64,000 nucleotides of DNA from Maridesulfovibrio ferrireducens (GTDB taxonomy: Bacteria; Desulfobacterota; Desulfovibrionia; Desulfovibrionales; Desulfovibrionaceae). Below are positions 29,662-37,588 of this stretch, piece by piece. The stretch spans positions 1 through 64,000 of the forward strand of contig NZ_FNGA01000006.1 in assembly GCF_900101105.1 (NCBI RefSeq). Reading direction: 5' to 3'. The translations under genes and the position numbers were made by a program. Positions within the stretch are counted from its first letter, which is position 1; every line of letters begins with the position of its first letter. Below the pieces are notes generated by a model that saw only the letters and a list, made by a program, of their open reading frames with translations, ran no database searches and was not told the DNA's origin.

Positions 29662-29840
29662 GTGTCATACCCGTCACAAGTGTCACTAACACAATTAAAA
29701 GTAAATAATTTCAGAATGATAACAGAGTGACACATAAGGTGACACCAATTTTTAGTCCGTCACTAAGTGTCACCGATAAAAACATTTATAAAATCAGCAA
29801 CCTACAACAGGAATGACGGATGTGACACTTGTGACACCAC
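29662..29840. repeat. Cluster of GTGACAC/GTGTCAC heptamers
   Basis: Six perfect heptamers lie at 29680, 29727, 29739, 29767, 29822 and 29831, in both orientations and often in pairs 9-13 bases apart, with further near-matches at 29662, 29673 and 29758. A seventh is at 30126. They may be iteron-like protein-binding sites, or the trace of a decayed gene with repeated CDT/VT codons. The surrounding 600 bp (29660-30260) holds no convincing gene. Confidence 0.55.
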
Positions 29841-30261
29841 ATTTAGGGTAGGAACTCATATTGATAAAAGTGCTCTAACATTTCTTCATGGAGTTAAACC
29901 TGAAAGAGCATTTTGCAACACCAAATTAGTCGGTGAATCGTGTGAAGTAATAATCTGTAGATGTCCAAGCCAGTTTACCCAATGTTGCACATTTGGGACT
30001 GGCGAAGGAGATTCTCTCCCTTCGATCCCACACAAGATTAAGAGTCGTGCAAGCACGGTTTCCTCTGCGAGGTTTTGACTCCATAAAGAATAATGAAGAG
30101 AAACACACCGAGTTCATGAACACACGTGTCACTCCATCAGAAAAGAAAATACTCAAGCTTCCGGCTGAACCTGAAAACTTGAGTATGGTAATCATGTGCG
30201 CAAGTAGAGCTGAATCATCCACGAGTCAGGAAGACAGATAGGAAAGACAAAAATCACCCAA

Positions 30262-30573
30262 TTACTTACCCAGCTCCGAAATCCCCGGCAACGTGGTCAC
30301 GTCCAAAAAGACCGACGGGTTCTGTTCAGCTTCCCACAGATCACGCTTGCGCTGAAGGTTGAGCCAAAGATCAGGAGTGGTGTTGAAAGCCCGAGACAAT
30401 CGTAAGGCCATTACAGGGCTTATACTGGTTTTTTCATGGAGTACTTGAGACAGGTGCTTGCGGCTAACCCCAAGATGAGCAGCAAGAGCCGTTACAGTCA
30501 AACTCAGCGGTTCCATGTAATCATACTTTATAATTTCGCCGGGGTGTGTCGGCTTACGGGTTGTGGTATGCAT
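30262..30573 (-). CDS. higA: HigA-family antitoxin (XRE helix-turn-helix)
   Basis: 103 aa, ATG after a GGGGGAA ribosome site. It begins with the HigA-type motif HPGEIIKYDYMEPL. A helix-turn-helix (LAAHLGVSRKHLSQVLHEK) follows, then LRLSRAFNTTPDLWLNLQ, which is diagnostic of the HigA/VapI group. It starts 12 bp after the toxin gene. Toxin-first order is normal for HigBA. The antitoxin binds the toxin and represses the shared promoter. In this position it probably stabilises the island. Confidence 0.93.
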   Translation of the reverse strand: MHTTTRKPTHPGEIIKYDYMEPLSLTVTALAAHLGVSRKHLSQVLHEKTSISPVMALRLSRAFNTTPDLWLNLQRKRDLWEAEQNPSVFLDVTTLPGISELGK

Positions 30574-30585
30574 AGTTCCCCCTGC

Positions 30586-30864
30586 TTAATGGTAATCGTG
30601 ATAGTTCACTACGTAGGCGTTGCCGTTTTCAAATTTGAAAGTCAGCCGCCAATTTCCGGAAACCTTTACTGAATAATGATTCACAAGATTTCCCTTCAAA
30701 GGGTGAAGGCCAAAGCCCGGTGCGTTCATATCCTGAACATCCGAAGCAGAATCCAACCTATCAAGCATGCGTCCCAATTTGGGTGCGTGTTTGGCTTGAA
30801 TTCCCTTTGTTGTTCCGGTTTTGAAAAAAGCTTCAAGGCCCTTGTGGGTAAATCCTTTAATCAT
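30586..30864 (-). CDS. higB: HigB-family mRNA interferase toxin (RelE superfamily)
   Basis: 92 aa, ATG with AGAGG upstream. HigB-type features include a starting I-x-x-F, LDRLDSASDVQDM, and the C-terminal core GNWRLTFKFENGNAYVVNYHDYH with the Arg and aromatic/His residues expected of these ribosome-dependent RNases. Normal length. It is first gene of the operon with higA. Confidence 0.93.
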   Translation of the reverse strand: MIKGFTHKGLEAFFKTGTTKGIQAKHAPKLGRMLDRLDSASDVQDMNAPGFGLHPLKGNLVNHYSVKVSGNWRLTFKFENGNAYVVNYHDYH

Positions 30865-30867
30865 AAT

Positions 30868-30884
30868 GTAACCTCTTAGGTAAC
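30868..30884. promoter_or_regulatory. Imperfect inverted repeat upstream of higBA, candidate HigA operator
   Basis: GTAACCT-N3-AGGTAAC lies immediately before the higB start; the arms have one mismatch. The position fits autoregulation by HigA. Confidence 0.35.
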
Positions 30885-30902
30885 ACTGGTCAATAGGCCG
30901 TG

Positions 30903-32123
30903 TTAAGCTCTTTTCTTAAATGGGATCACACTACCGCCATCGCGCAGACTATCAATATAGTCCGCAAAGCTCTGCATCATCCGAGTGCGTTCCTCAATAT
31001 ACTGGGCATGGTCGTAAGCTGCGCGGACTTGGTTTGTCTGAACATGAGCCAACTGACGTTCGACCATGTCTGTAGGCCATCCGGTTTCATAAAGCAAAGT
31101 CGTGCATGTTCCACGGAAGCCGTGGTAACATAGCTGCTCTTTAGTGTACCCCAAACGCCGTAAAGCCGTATTCAAAGTATTTTCAGAAAGCATATTTGAA
31201 TTATTCACTACGCTAGGAAAAACATATATTGAAGGTAAGCCAAGCTCTTTCACTTCATTTAAAATGGATAGAACCTGAGATGAAAGAGGAACAATATGCG
31301 GTTTACGCATCTTCATTCGTTTACTAGGCACACGCCATTCCCGACGGTCCAAATCAACTTCATCCCACTCCATGCCACGTATTTCAATAGAACGGGTAAA
31401 AGTATATAGCCCCACCCGTAACGCCTGCTTAACAATGTAATGTCCTGTATAGTCTTCAATGGCACGTAAAAGCTTCCCGACTTCTTTGGGGTCAGTGAGA
31501 GCGGCCCGATGTTTACGAGTCTTAGAAATAGGCGGAAGAGCGTTCTTTACGACATGTGCAGGATCATTTTCCACCTTACCTACAAAAATAGCGTATCTAA
31601 ACACTTGTGAACATAGTGCAGAAACACGGTGGGCTGTTTCATGTATACCTTTGGCTTCAATGCGTTGCAGAATGGCAAGAATTGTTTTCGGAGTAATCTC
31701 TGCAATAGGCATTTGTCCAATAAAGGGGAAAACGTGATTTTCAAGCCGCCCTTGATTGGTACTATGGGTTTTAGGAGTCCACTCAGTGCTGTTTTTATTC
31801 AACCATTCGCTGGCTACATTTTTAAATGAATTGTCTTCCGATTCTTCGCTCTTTTTAATTTTCCTATCTTCCCCCGGATCAACTCCCTTTGTCAGAAGAG
31901 CTTTTGCATGGGCATGAAGACATCTAGCATCTGCCAATGACAACTCAGGAAACTGACCATATGTGATGTTGTTCTCTTTTCTGGTGACAGGACGCCTGTA
32001 CCGATAAACAAAGGTTTTGGTCCCACTGGGAAGGATCAATAAGCTTAGTCCATTCCCGTCTGAAATCCGGTAATTTTTGTCTTTAGCTTTGGCAGCCTCA
32101 ATCTTTTTAATCGTCAATGCCAT
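30903..32123 (-). CDS. int: P4-type tyrosine integrase
   Basis: 406 aa, ATG after GAGGAG. The N-terminal domain (MALTIKKIEAAKAKDKNYRI, then LSLLILPSGTKTFVYRYR) is that of P4-family integrases. The catalytic domain shows the first Arg in TRSIEIRGMEW, HGFR in the central box, and His and Tyr in LAHVQTNQVRAAYDH. Full length with all catalytic residues, so potentially active. It lies inside the island and points away from the tRNA-Arg target, about 190 bp from the tRNA 3' end. Confidence 0.95.
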   Translation of the reverse strand: MALTIKKIEAAKAKDKNYRISDGNGLSLLILPSGTKTFVYRYRRPVTRKENNITYGQFPELSLADARCLHAHAKALLTKGVDPGEDRKIKKSEESEDNSFKNVASEWLNKNSTEWTPKTHSTNQGRLENHVFPFIGQMPIAEITPKTILAILQRIEAKGIHETAHRVSALCSQVFRYAIFVGKVENDPAHVVKNALPPISKTRKHRAALTDPKEVGKLLRAIEDYTGHYIVKQALRVGLYTFTRSIEIRGMEWDEVDLDRREWRVPSKRMKMRKPHIVPLSSQVLSILNEVKELGLPSIYVFPSVVNNSNMLSENTLNTALRRLGYTKEQLCYHGFRGTCTTLLYETGWPTDMVERQLAHVQTNQVRAAYDHAQYIEERTRMMQSFADYIDSLRDGGSVIPFKKRA

Positions 32124-32138
32124 CTACTTGTCTCCTCT

Positions 32139-32199
32139 TGTGGGTAATGTGGGTAAACGCGGGCAGCTGTTTTTATATTACCCACATTTTTACCCACAT
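32139..32199. repeat. TGGGTAA/TTACCCA repeats before the integrase, probable arm sites (right)
   Basis: TGTGGGTAATGTGGGTAAA (32139-32157) faces TTACCCACATTTTTACCCACA (32179-32199) as an inverted pair of double motifs. The same double motif is at 26080-26101. They could also regulate int, whose promoter must lie here. Confidence 0.55.
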
Positions 32200-32252
32200 A
32201 TCAACGTGGACAGAATAGGATTGCATTGAACGACAAAGGACAAGAAAAACAA

Positions 32253-32277
32253 AAAGCCCCTGAAATTCAGGGGCTTT
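32253..32277 (-). terminator. Terminator downstream of tRNA-Arg
   Basis: The hairpin AAAGCCCCTGAA/TTCAGGGGCTTT lies between int and the tRNA, within the island, so it now serves as the tRNA terminator. Confidence 0.75.
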
Positions 32278-32310
32278 ACGGTCCGTATGGGACTCAAAAA
32301 ATCTATTATA

Positions 32311-32387
32311 TGGTGGGCAATGCAAGATTCGAACCTGCGACCTTCAGCTCCGGAGGCTGACACTCTATCCAACTGAGCTAATTGCCC
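32311..32387 (-). tRNA. tRNA-Arg (anticodon CCG)
   Basis: 77 nt on the minus strand. Acceptor stem GGGCAAT/ATTGCCC, D arm GCTCAGTTGG, anticodon loop CTCCGGA giving CCG, T arm GGTTCGAATC, and encoded CCA. Its 3' end forms the right attachment site of the island. Confidence 0.96.
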
Positions 32388-32460
32388 TTAACGAACGACA
32401 GGTATACATCAGCAACGTTCACTGTCAAGAAAAAACACTTTCATGATTAATATTTTAAAC

Positions 32461-32865
32461 TTAATCCTTTCTAAACCGGAATGACAGAAAAGCGAAAACA
32501 AGCAGCACCACGTCCCTGACAATGGTCATTACCATGTCAGATTTAAAACTTCCGTCAGTAGAAAAACAGCCGCAAGCTACATCGATACCCCTGTAAAGAT
32601 TGGCAGAAAGCACCGCTATAAACAATACAAGCATTGCTGTAATGAGTGCAGTTGCAGTCTCAGTCAGCACCCCGCACACAAGCAACGCTCCGCACACAAA
32701 TTCCAGCCACGGCAAAAAATAAGCTACAGGCATGACCAATACATCCGGCAATATCTGATAATTCTTAACGATCTCGCCAAAAGCAGCCGGATCGGCAATT
32801 TTCCCTACACATGCGACAATAAAAACCAGCCCTAAAATTATACGCGGTAAGGATTTAATAGACAT
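32461..32865 (-). CDS. MauE/DoxX-like membrane protein
   Basis: 134 aa, four predicted membrane helices. It has the MauE-type motif ACGCF in a loop after the third helix region (near residue 97) and RIILGLVFIVACVGKI at the start, as in the DoxX/MauE family. MauE-type proteins are linked to disulfide chemistry of periplasmic proteins. The ATG directly follows the rhodanese stop (TAG-ATG), so the two are translationally coupled. Confidence 0.82.
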   Translation of the reverse strand: MSIKSLPRIILGLVFIVACVGKIADPAAFGEIVKNYQILPDVLVMPVAYFLPWLEFVCGALLVCGVLTETATALITAMLVLFIAVLSANLYRGIDVACGCFSTDGSFKSDMVMTIVRDVVLLVFAFLSFRFRKD

Positions 32866-33321
32866 CTAATTGCCCTCCAAATCTCTACCGAGACTGAGCC
32901 AGCCGTCAAGTCCATCAGGGTAAACTGCCAGATTACTAAATCCTTTATCCCTCAACTTGCGAGCAACTATATTGCTTTTCCCGCATGAAAGACCATCGCA
33001 ATATACAACTATCATTTTATCCTTGGGAATACTTGTTATCAAACCATCCAGCTCAATTCCGATAGCCCACGAAGGTACGTTGACCGCTCCCGGAATATGC
33101 CCCATCGCGAAATCCGTATCGCTTCGGGCATCGACAAAGACAGCTTCATTGGAATCAAAAAATTTAAGAGTTTCGGCTCCATCGATTTCAATAATTTCTG
33201 CCTGCTGCATAGTTATTGGTGGAACAGGTCGTAACGAATTAAAAGACCACGCCAACCCTGCCGAAACAGCACAAACTAAAAATATCTTGAATACAAATAC
33301 TAATTTTTTTCCGACTTTCAT
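32866..33321 (-). CDS. Membrane-anchored or periplasmic rhodanese-domain protein
   Basis: 151 aa. An N-terminal hydrophobic helix (VFKIFLVCAVSAGLAWSF) precedes one rhodanese domain with DARSDTDFAMGHIPGAVNVP and the active-site loop VVYCDGLSCGKS, whose first Cys is the likely sulfur carrier. It is coupled to the MauE/DoxX-like gene, so a shared role in periplasmic sulfur or thiol handling is plausible. This is inferred from context. Confidence 0.88.
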   Translation of the reverse strand: MKVGKKLVFVFKIFLVCAVSAGLAWSFNSLRPVPPITMQQAEIIEIDGAETLKFFDSNEAVFVDARSDTDFAMGHIPGAVNVPSWAIGIELDGLITSIPKDKMIVVYCDGLSCGKSNIVARKLRDKGFSNLAVYPDGLDGWLSLGRDLEGN

Positions 33322-33342
33322 TAAGTATACCTAATATAAAAT

Positions 33343-34620
33343 TTAACTGCGACTTGAATTGCTAACAGGTTCAATTTGATAGTCCTGCTCTGCTGCAAAT
33401 CGGTGTACAGAACTTTTCAAAAATAAAGTGATAAAAGAACCTGCGAAACACATAAATCCACAAATAGTAAACGCCATAGTAAAGTCACCCAGATCGCCCA
33501 TAACTCCGCCCAGTGTGGGCCCTATGATCCCGCCCAACCCGAAGGCCAGATTTACAACCGGATAGTTATCACCAACCGAATCCGCACCAAAAAGGTCTGC
33601 GGTTAACGTCGGGAAGAGAGCAAAATTTCCTCCGAAGTTAAAACCTATCAGGGTTGCACCGAGATACAAAGTAAATTCACTTCCCGCAAGCGACGGAAAC
33701 AGCAAAAACCAGCATCCCTGTGTCGCAGCCATCAGCATAACAGATCTTTTTCTGCCGAGCTTGTCACTTGCAGCTCCCCACGAAATCCTGCCCAGTCCGT
33801 TTGCAAGGCTGAAAAAAACACCCATCGCGGTTCCGGTAATGACACTGGCAGAAGCACGCTCCACCCCGGAATTCATTAATAACTCCATAGGATAGAGCTT
33901 CATAAGCCCTACAGCCATTAACCCCGAAGCAGCTAAAGACGCGTAAGCAGCAAAAATAATATAAAATTCAGGAGTTCTAAGCATCTCCCTACGCGTGAGG
34001 CAATTTGTAGCATTAAGAGATTTAATGCCAGCTTCAACCTCAGGAAAAACCATATATCGGCCGCCAATCATAACAAGCAACAGAATGATAATACCATAAA
34101 CCACAAAAGTGTTGGATAGACCTATATTCTCAAGCAGATGCCCCCATGAATCAGCAAGCTTAACCCACCCCATAACGCCGAAACCGAACCCAGCGACAAC
34201 AACACCGGTAATCAGCCCCTTGCGATCAGGAAACCAGCGCATAGCTACAACAAGAGGTACCATATACCCTAAACCAATACCAAATCCGGCAAGAATTCCA
34301 ATAAGCAAAAAAACTGGTAGAAATGAAGTGGTGCCGCTGAGACCGGCAATGAGGTAGCCGGCACTTAAAGTTGAGCCGCCAAAAAGAATAAGCGGACGCG
34401 GCCCCCACCTTCTTATTAAAGTTCCGCTAAAGAGCATTGCTACAGCAATACTCACGATTGCGGCAGTAAAAACCAGCTGTGTATGCGTTTTGCTCCAGCC
34501 TCCCATATGCAGCACAGGAGTAAAAACCGACCAAGCGTACACTCCACCTAAAGCAAGTTGAACAAGCACGGCTCCGACAACAATCTTCCATCGGCTTTCT
34601 CTTGTAATAGATGCACTCAT
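33343..34620 (-). CDS. Major facilitator superfamily transporter, oxalate/formate antiporter (OFA) family
   Basis: 425 aa from ATG 34620, preceded by AGGGTGG; an in-frame ATG four codons earlier is possible. It has twelve membrane helices. The OFA hallmarks are RWKIVVGAVLVQLALGGVYA at the N-terminus followed by WSVF, and GxGxGLGYMVPL in helix 4. Substrates in this family are small monocarboxylates or dicarboxylates such as oxalate, formate or lactate; the true one cannot be read here. It may be co-transcribed with the rhodanese and MauE genes, which follow on the same strand. Confidence 0.88.
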   Translation of the reverse strand: MSASITRESRWKIVVGAVLVQLALGGVYAWSVFTPVLHMGGWSKTHTQLVFTAAIVSIAVAMLFSGTLIRRWGPRPLILFGGSTLSAGYLIAGLSGTTSFLPVFLLIGILAGFGIGLGYMVPLVVAMRWFPDRKGLITGVVVAGFGFGVMGWVKLADSWGHLLENIGLSNTFVVYGIIILLLVMIGGRYMVFPEVEAGIKSLNATNCLTRREMLRTPEFYIIFAAYASLAASGLMAVGLMKLYPMELLMNSGVERASASVITGTAMGVFFSLANGLGRISWGAASDKLGRKRSVMLMAATQGCWFLLFPSLAGSEFTLYLGATLIGFNFGGNFALFPTLTADLFGADSVGDNYPVVNLAFGLGGIIGPTLGGVMGDLGDFTMAFTICGFMCFAGSFITLFLKSSVHRFAAEQDYQIEPVSNSSRS

Positions 34621-34796
34621 TTCCACCCTCATTCTGTGATGATATTTATGATTATAATAAATGAGAGTGTCACTTACATTGAATAATTAAAGCAACCTTT
34701 TTTTAAACAGGAATATATAATATTTTGATGATGAAAAAGATTCTGCCGGACAATTGTTTTGATGGGATGAAATAAAATTCTACTTTTAAAATAAAA

Positions 34797-34826
34797 AAAG
34801 GCGTGTTCATTACGAACACGCCTTTC
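34797..34826 (-). terminator. Terminator of the SRP RNA gene
   Basis: The perfect hairpin AAAGGCGTGTTC/GAACACGCCTTT is followed on the minus strand by a T-rich run. Confidence 0.8.
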
Positions 34827-34831
34827 TTCCA

Positions 34832-34917
34832 GCGAGACCAGACACCCGGGATAAACCGTTACCGCTGCTTCCTTTCGGACCTGACGGGATTCACAGCGCA
34901 CCCGCCGTCTGGCCTCT
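34832..34917 (-). ncRNA. ffs: Signal recognition particle RNA, small (4.5S) type
   Basis: The minus strand carries GTCAGGTCCGAAAGGAAGCAGC, split around the conserved tetraloop-like apical part, with the Ffh-binding internal loops. The flanks GGCCAGAC and GTCTGGTC pair to close the long hairpin. Ends are approximate. A terminator follows directly. The segment 34621-34796 otherwise holds only the upstream region of the transporter and nothing recognisable. Confidence 0.93.
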
Positions 34918-35113
34918 CTGTAAAAGAATTCGTCTCAAGGACGAAGGGAATGTCTATTAACTTGATCTTAAATTGTCAAGTGATATCAACAAAAAGTATC
35001 ATTTTTATAGCTAATTCACAAAAGAGACTGATTTCATTAAAACAAAGGCTCATCCGATATAAGAATTACCTTTCACCGGATGAACCCTTTAACAAGTCAT
35101 TTAAAACCGAATA

Positions 35114-35668
35114 TTAACCGATAGGCAATATTGTTCGCCCATGAACTTCATTCAAAACTTCAGCCATAGCAAGATAGATAGCCGAAGCACCGCAGAGTAT
35201 ACCTTCGTAACCTGCAAAAGTTCCGATGGCAGCGTTGCCTGTAAGGTCACGGGCTGCAAGTAAGAAGAACAATACGGTAAGTGACAGAAAAACAAACTGC
35301 AAAACCTTATTACTCTTGAGTGTACCAACATACATAAACAAGGTAAAAATACCCCACAGAATCAGATACCAGGCCATAAAGGCGTGCGGAGTTGCTTCAG
35401 CCCATCCAATTTTAGGCAAGATAATAAGAACCACCAGACTCAACCAGAAAAAACCATAAGAGATAAAAGCAGTGGTGCCGAAGGTATTGCCTTTCTTGAA
35501 TTCCATAATACCGGCTATAACCTGAGCAATTCCACCGTAACAAATCCCCATAGCAAGAATCATAGAGCTGATGGGGAAAAAACCCGCATTATGAATATTA
35601 AGCAAGACAGTTGTCATACCAAAGCCCATAAGACCCAAAGGTGCCGGATTTGCTAATTTTGACTCCAC
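35114..35668 (-). CDS. Acetate/succinate transporter family membrane protein (AceTr/SatP, YaaH type)
   Basis: 184 aa from GTG 35668, preceded by AAGGGAG at good spacing. A TTG 12 codons upstream has no ribosome site. It has six membrane helices. The N-terminal [14 protein letters not shown] is the signature of the GPR1/FUN34/YaaH family, and an FxxSYGxFW-like motif ([10 protein letters not shown]) is also present. The family moves acetate and related monocarboxylates; acetate is the usual end product of incomplete oxidisers. The gene stands alone. Confidence 0.9.
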   Translation of the reverse strand: MESKLANPAPLGLMGFGMTTVLLNIHNAGFFPISSMILAMGICYGGIAQVIAGIMEFKKGNTFGTTAFISYGFFWLSLVVLIILPKIGWAEATPHAFMAWYLILWGIFTLFMYVGTLKSNKVLQFVFLSLTVLFFLLAARDLTGNAAIGTFAGYEGILCGASAIYLAMAEVLNEVHGRTILPIG

Positions 35669-35968
35669 TTCTAATTCTCCCTTATTGCGTGATTCCAATA
35701 TCAATTGAAATCATGTTAAAATATAATATCCGCCTTGTTTTTAGCGATTCATAGCATACTACATTAATCACTAAATCAGCTAGACAAAATTGAAAGGAAG
35801 AATAAGTGCGAACCGTAAATTACAAATTTGCAGCTCAAATTCAACTATTACGACAATTGGATCAGCACACTTACTGATTTTAGGTTCTTGATTCTTACAA
35901 CCATAACAATTAATCTGGCTTACTTAATTAATAAACACAGTAACAATTAAATATACTGGAGATCCATA

Positions 35969-36367
35969 ATGAAAGCTATGAACGTAAAAGATGTTGAAGG
36001 CATTAAAGTTGCGCAAATCCCTTACAAAGGCGAAATTTGCGAAGTAAACGGGGTTACCATCCGCTGGCTTTCCAAATCGGGTGAAGATGCAAACGGACAG
36101 CCTGAGTATGGACTGAGGCATTTTACAGTTGAACCGGGCGGAGAAATTCCCGCACATAATCATTTTTATTTGCAGACCGTGTATATTGAAAAAGGATCGT
36201 TTGAGTGTTTCAGTTATGATCCTGAAACCGATGAAGTAGCCGAAAGTAAAATTTGCGGTCCCGGAGACTGGGTTTATGCGGAAAGTATGGAGCCTCACGG
36301 CATGAGAAATATGAGCGAAACAGAATCTGCAACATTTCTATGCTGCATCTGTAATGTATATGAGTAG
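35969..36367 (+). CDS. Single-domain cupin protein
   Basis: 132 aa, ATG after GGAG. Cupin motif 1 is visible as EPGGEIPAHNHFYLQTVYIEKG and motif 2 as GPGDWVYAESMEPHGMRN, with the two His of motif 1, a Gln or Glu and the His of motif 2 suited to metal binding. Three Cys near the C-terminus (LCCICN) are unusual and might add a metal or redox site. Substrate unknown. The 265 bp before it are AT-rich with no gene. Confidence 0.85.
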   Translation: MKAMNVKDVEGIKVAQIPYKGEICEVNGVTIRWLSKSGEDANGQPEYGLRHFTVEPGGEIPAHNHFYLQTVYIEKGSFECFSYDPETDEVAESKICGPGDWVYAESMEPHGMRNMSETESATFLCCICNVYE

Positions 36368-36380
36368 GATTTAAATTAAG

Positions 36381-36410
36381 AAAGCCTGCCGGATTTCCGG
36401 CAGGCTTTTA
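36381..36410 (+). terminator. Terminator after the cupin gene
   Basis: The hairpin AAAGCCTGCCGG/CCGGCAGGCTTT is followed by TATAT. Confidence 0.75.
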
Positions 36411-36489
36411 TATATCAAGTGTCGGTGTTGATTCAGGTGCCGAGATTGAATCAAGGGATAAGGTCTATTCCGGAAAGGAATGCTTTATA

Positions 36490-37143
36490 CTATGAAGCCT
36501 TTTGCGAGAGCTGAATACGGTATTGAATAATATCATCTACGGTCAGTACCGGAATATCATACTTTTTACCCAGTTCAACGATTTCCGGTAGTCTGGACAT
36601 TGTTCCGTCAGAATTAGTGACTTCGCAAAGAACTCCATAGGGCTTAAGACCTGCAAGAGCCATCATGTCTACCGTTGCTTCAGTATGCCCTTGTCTTTCG
36701 AGAACACCGCCGGCTTTTGCACGCAACGGGAAAACATGCCCGGGCCTGTGAAGATCACCCGGCTTTGCACCATCAGCGATTGCGGTCTTAATCGTCGTTA
36801 CACGATCCGCAGCCGAAACTCCGGTAGTAACGCCTTCCGCGGCTTCAATAGTAACAGTGAATCCCGTTTGATTTACACAGGTATTTTCAGCAACCATCAT
36901 TGGAAGTCCAAGTTGACTGATTTTTTCTTCAGTCAGACACAGACAGACAATGCCGCTGCATTGTCGAATGAGCATAGCCATTTGACTGTTAGTCAACCGC
37001 TCAGCCGAAAAAATAAGATCGCCCTCATTTTCCCGGTCCTCACTGTCTGTGACAAGCACACCTCTGCCCTCTTTCAAGGCCAGAAGTCCTTTTTCTACTC
37101 TTTCAATGGGATTTCCGAATTGAGATAACAAATTCTGATTCAT
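36490..37143 (-). CDS. ribB: 3,4-dihydroxy-2-butanone 4-phosphate synthase
   Basis: 217 aa from ATG 37143, 9 bases after GGAG; the frame extends upstream without a better start. Hallmarks are [15 protein letters not shown] (acidic metal loop), the region around FTVTIEA, and [22 protein letters not shown] with the following GHTEA. The enzyme makes the four-carbon precursor of riboflavin from ribulose 5-phosphate. The length fits a stand-alone RibB rather than a RibBA fusion. It is preceded by an FMN riboswitch. Confidence 0.96.
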   Translation of the reverse strand: MNQNLLSQFGNPIERVEKGLLALKEGRGVLVTDSEDRENEGDLIFSAERLTNSQMAMLIRQCSGIVCLCLTEEKISQLGLPMMVAENTCVNQTGFTVTIEAAEGVTTGVSAADRVTTIKTAIADGAKPGDLHRPGHVFPLRAKAGGVLERQGHTEATVDMMALAGLKPYGVLCEVTNSDGTMSRLPEIVELGKKYDIPVLTVDDIIQYRIQLSQKAS

Positions 37144-37260
37144 GGTAAGTCTCCGTAATAAGGTACCAGAATCAGGGCGCAAGAACTGACAGCTGTCTAT
37201 AGATAGAAGACAGCCACGCCATAAACAAAATTAAGTTATGACGGGTTTTCTACTGTCGTA

Positions 37261-37412
37261 TCCTCTTCCATCCGGACTATAACCGTCGGCTCTGGAGTCA
37301 CACCAGATCTGCTGACCCTTCCTCACAATGAAAAAGGCGCTCGCGGGCTTTCTTTAAAAGATTAAAGAACACCGCCGGTGGGGAATTGCACCCCGCCCTG
37401 AGAATAAACTCA
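37261..37412 (-). promoter_or_regulatory. FMN riboswitch (RFN element) upstream of ribB
   Basis: On the minus strand the conserved blocks run in order: GGGGTGCAATTCCCCACCGG followed by CGGTG; GCCCGCGAGCG; AGATCTGGTGTGACTCCAGA; then GCCGACGGTTATAGTCCGGA followed by TGGAAGAGGA. The layout matches the RFN element that lowers riboflavin gene expression when FMN is plentiful. About 115 bp separate it from the ribB start, room for an expression platform. Confidence 0.93.
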
Positions 37413-37588
37413 GCTCTTTTACAACACGAATAAACGATTAGTCAATCAAACATGTACTACACACTACATCCATGATTTAACACTGAAAGATTATAAAATT
37501 GTGTACATAGACATTAAATTTACGTATTAAAAAGATTAACAAAAATCTCTTTACTGAATCTCTAATTTTCCCATGGAGAGTGATAGTG

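Larger units (their letters stand above)
26001..32327. mobile_element. Integrative genomic island at tRNA-Arg(CCG)
   Basis: The element is bounded by a 20-bp direct repeat (ATATGGTGGGCAATGCAAGA) at 26001-26020 and 32308-32327; one mismatch later TCGAA is also shared. The right copy is the 3' end of the functional tRNA-Arg gene, and a tyrosine integrase lies next to it. Inside both ends are TACCCAC-type repeats that look like integrase arm sites. The 6.3 kb carries a large metallophosphoesterase-NTPase gene, HigBA and integrase, and no structural phage genes. The AT-rich cargo differs from the flanking DNA. Confidence 0.88.

Noticed and set aside
29662-29840. CRISPR array
   Set aside because: Repeats are only 7 bases, spacing is irregular and orientation mixed, and no cas genes are present.
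29767-30078. 103-codon + strand frame in the heptamer region
   Set aside because: Composition is not protein-like, there is no ribosome site, and it overlaps the GTGACAC cluster. It is more likely non-coding or decayed.
32190-32372. 60-codon minus-strand frame across tRNA-Arg
   Set aside because: It overlaps a complete tRNA gene and its terminator.
34674-34901. 75-codon minus-strand frame across the SRP RNA
   Set aside because: It overlaps the conserved SRP RNA and terminator and has no ribosome site.
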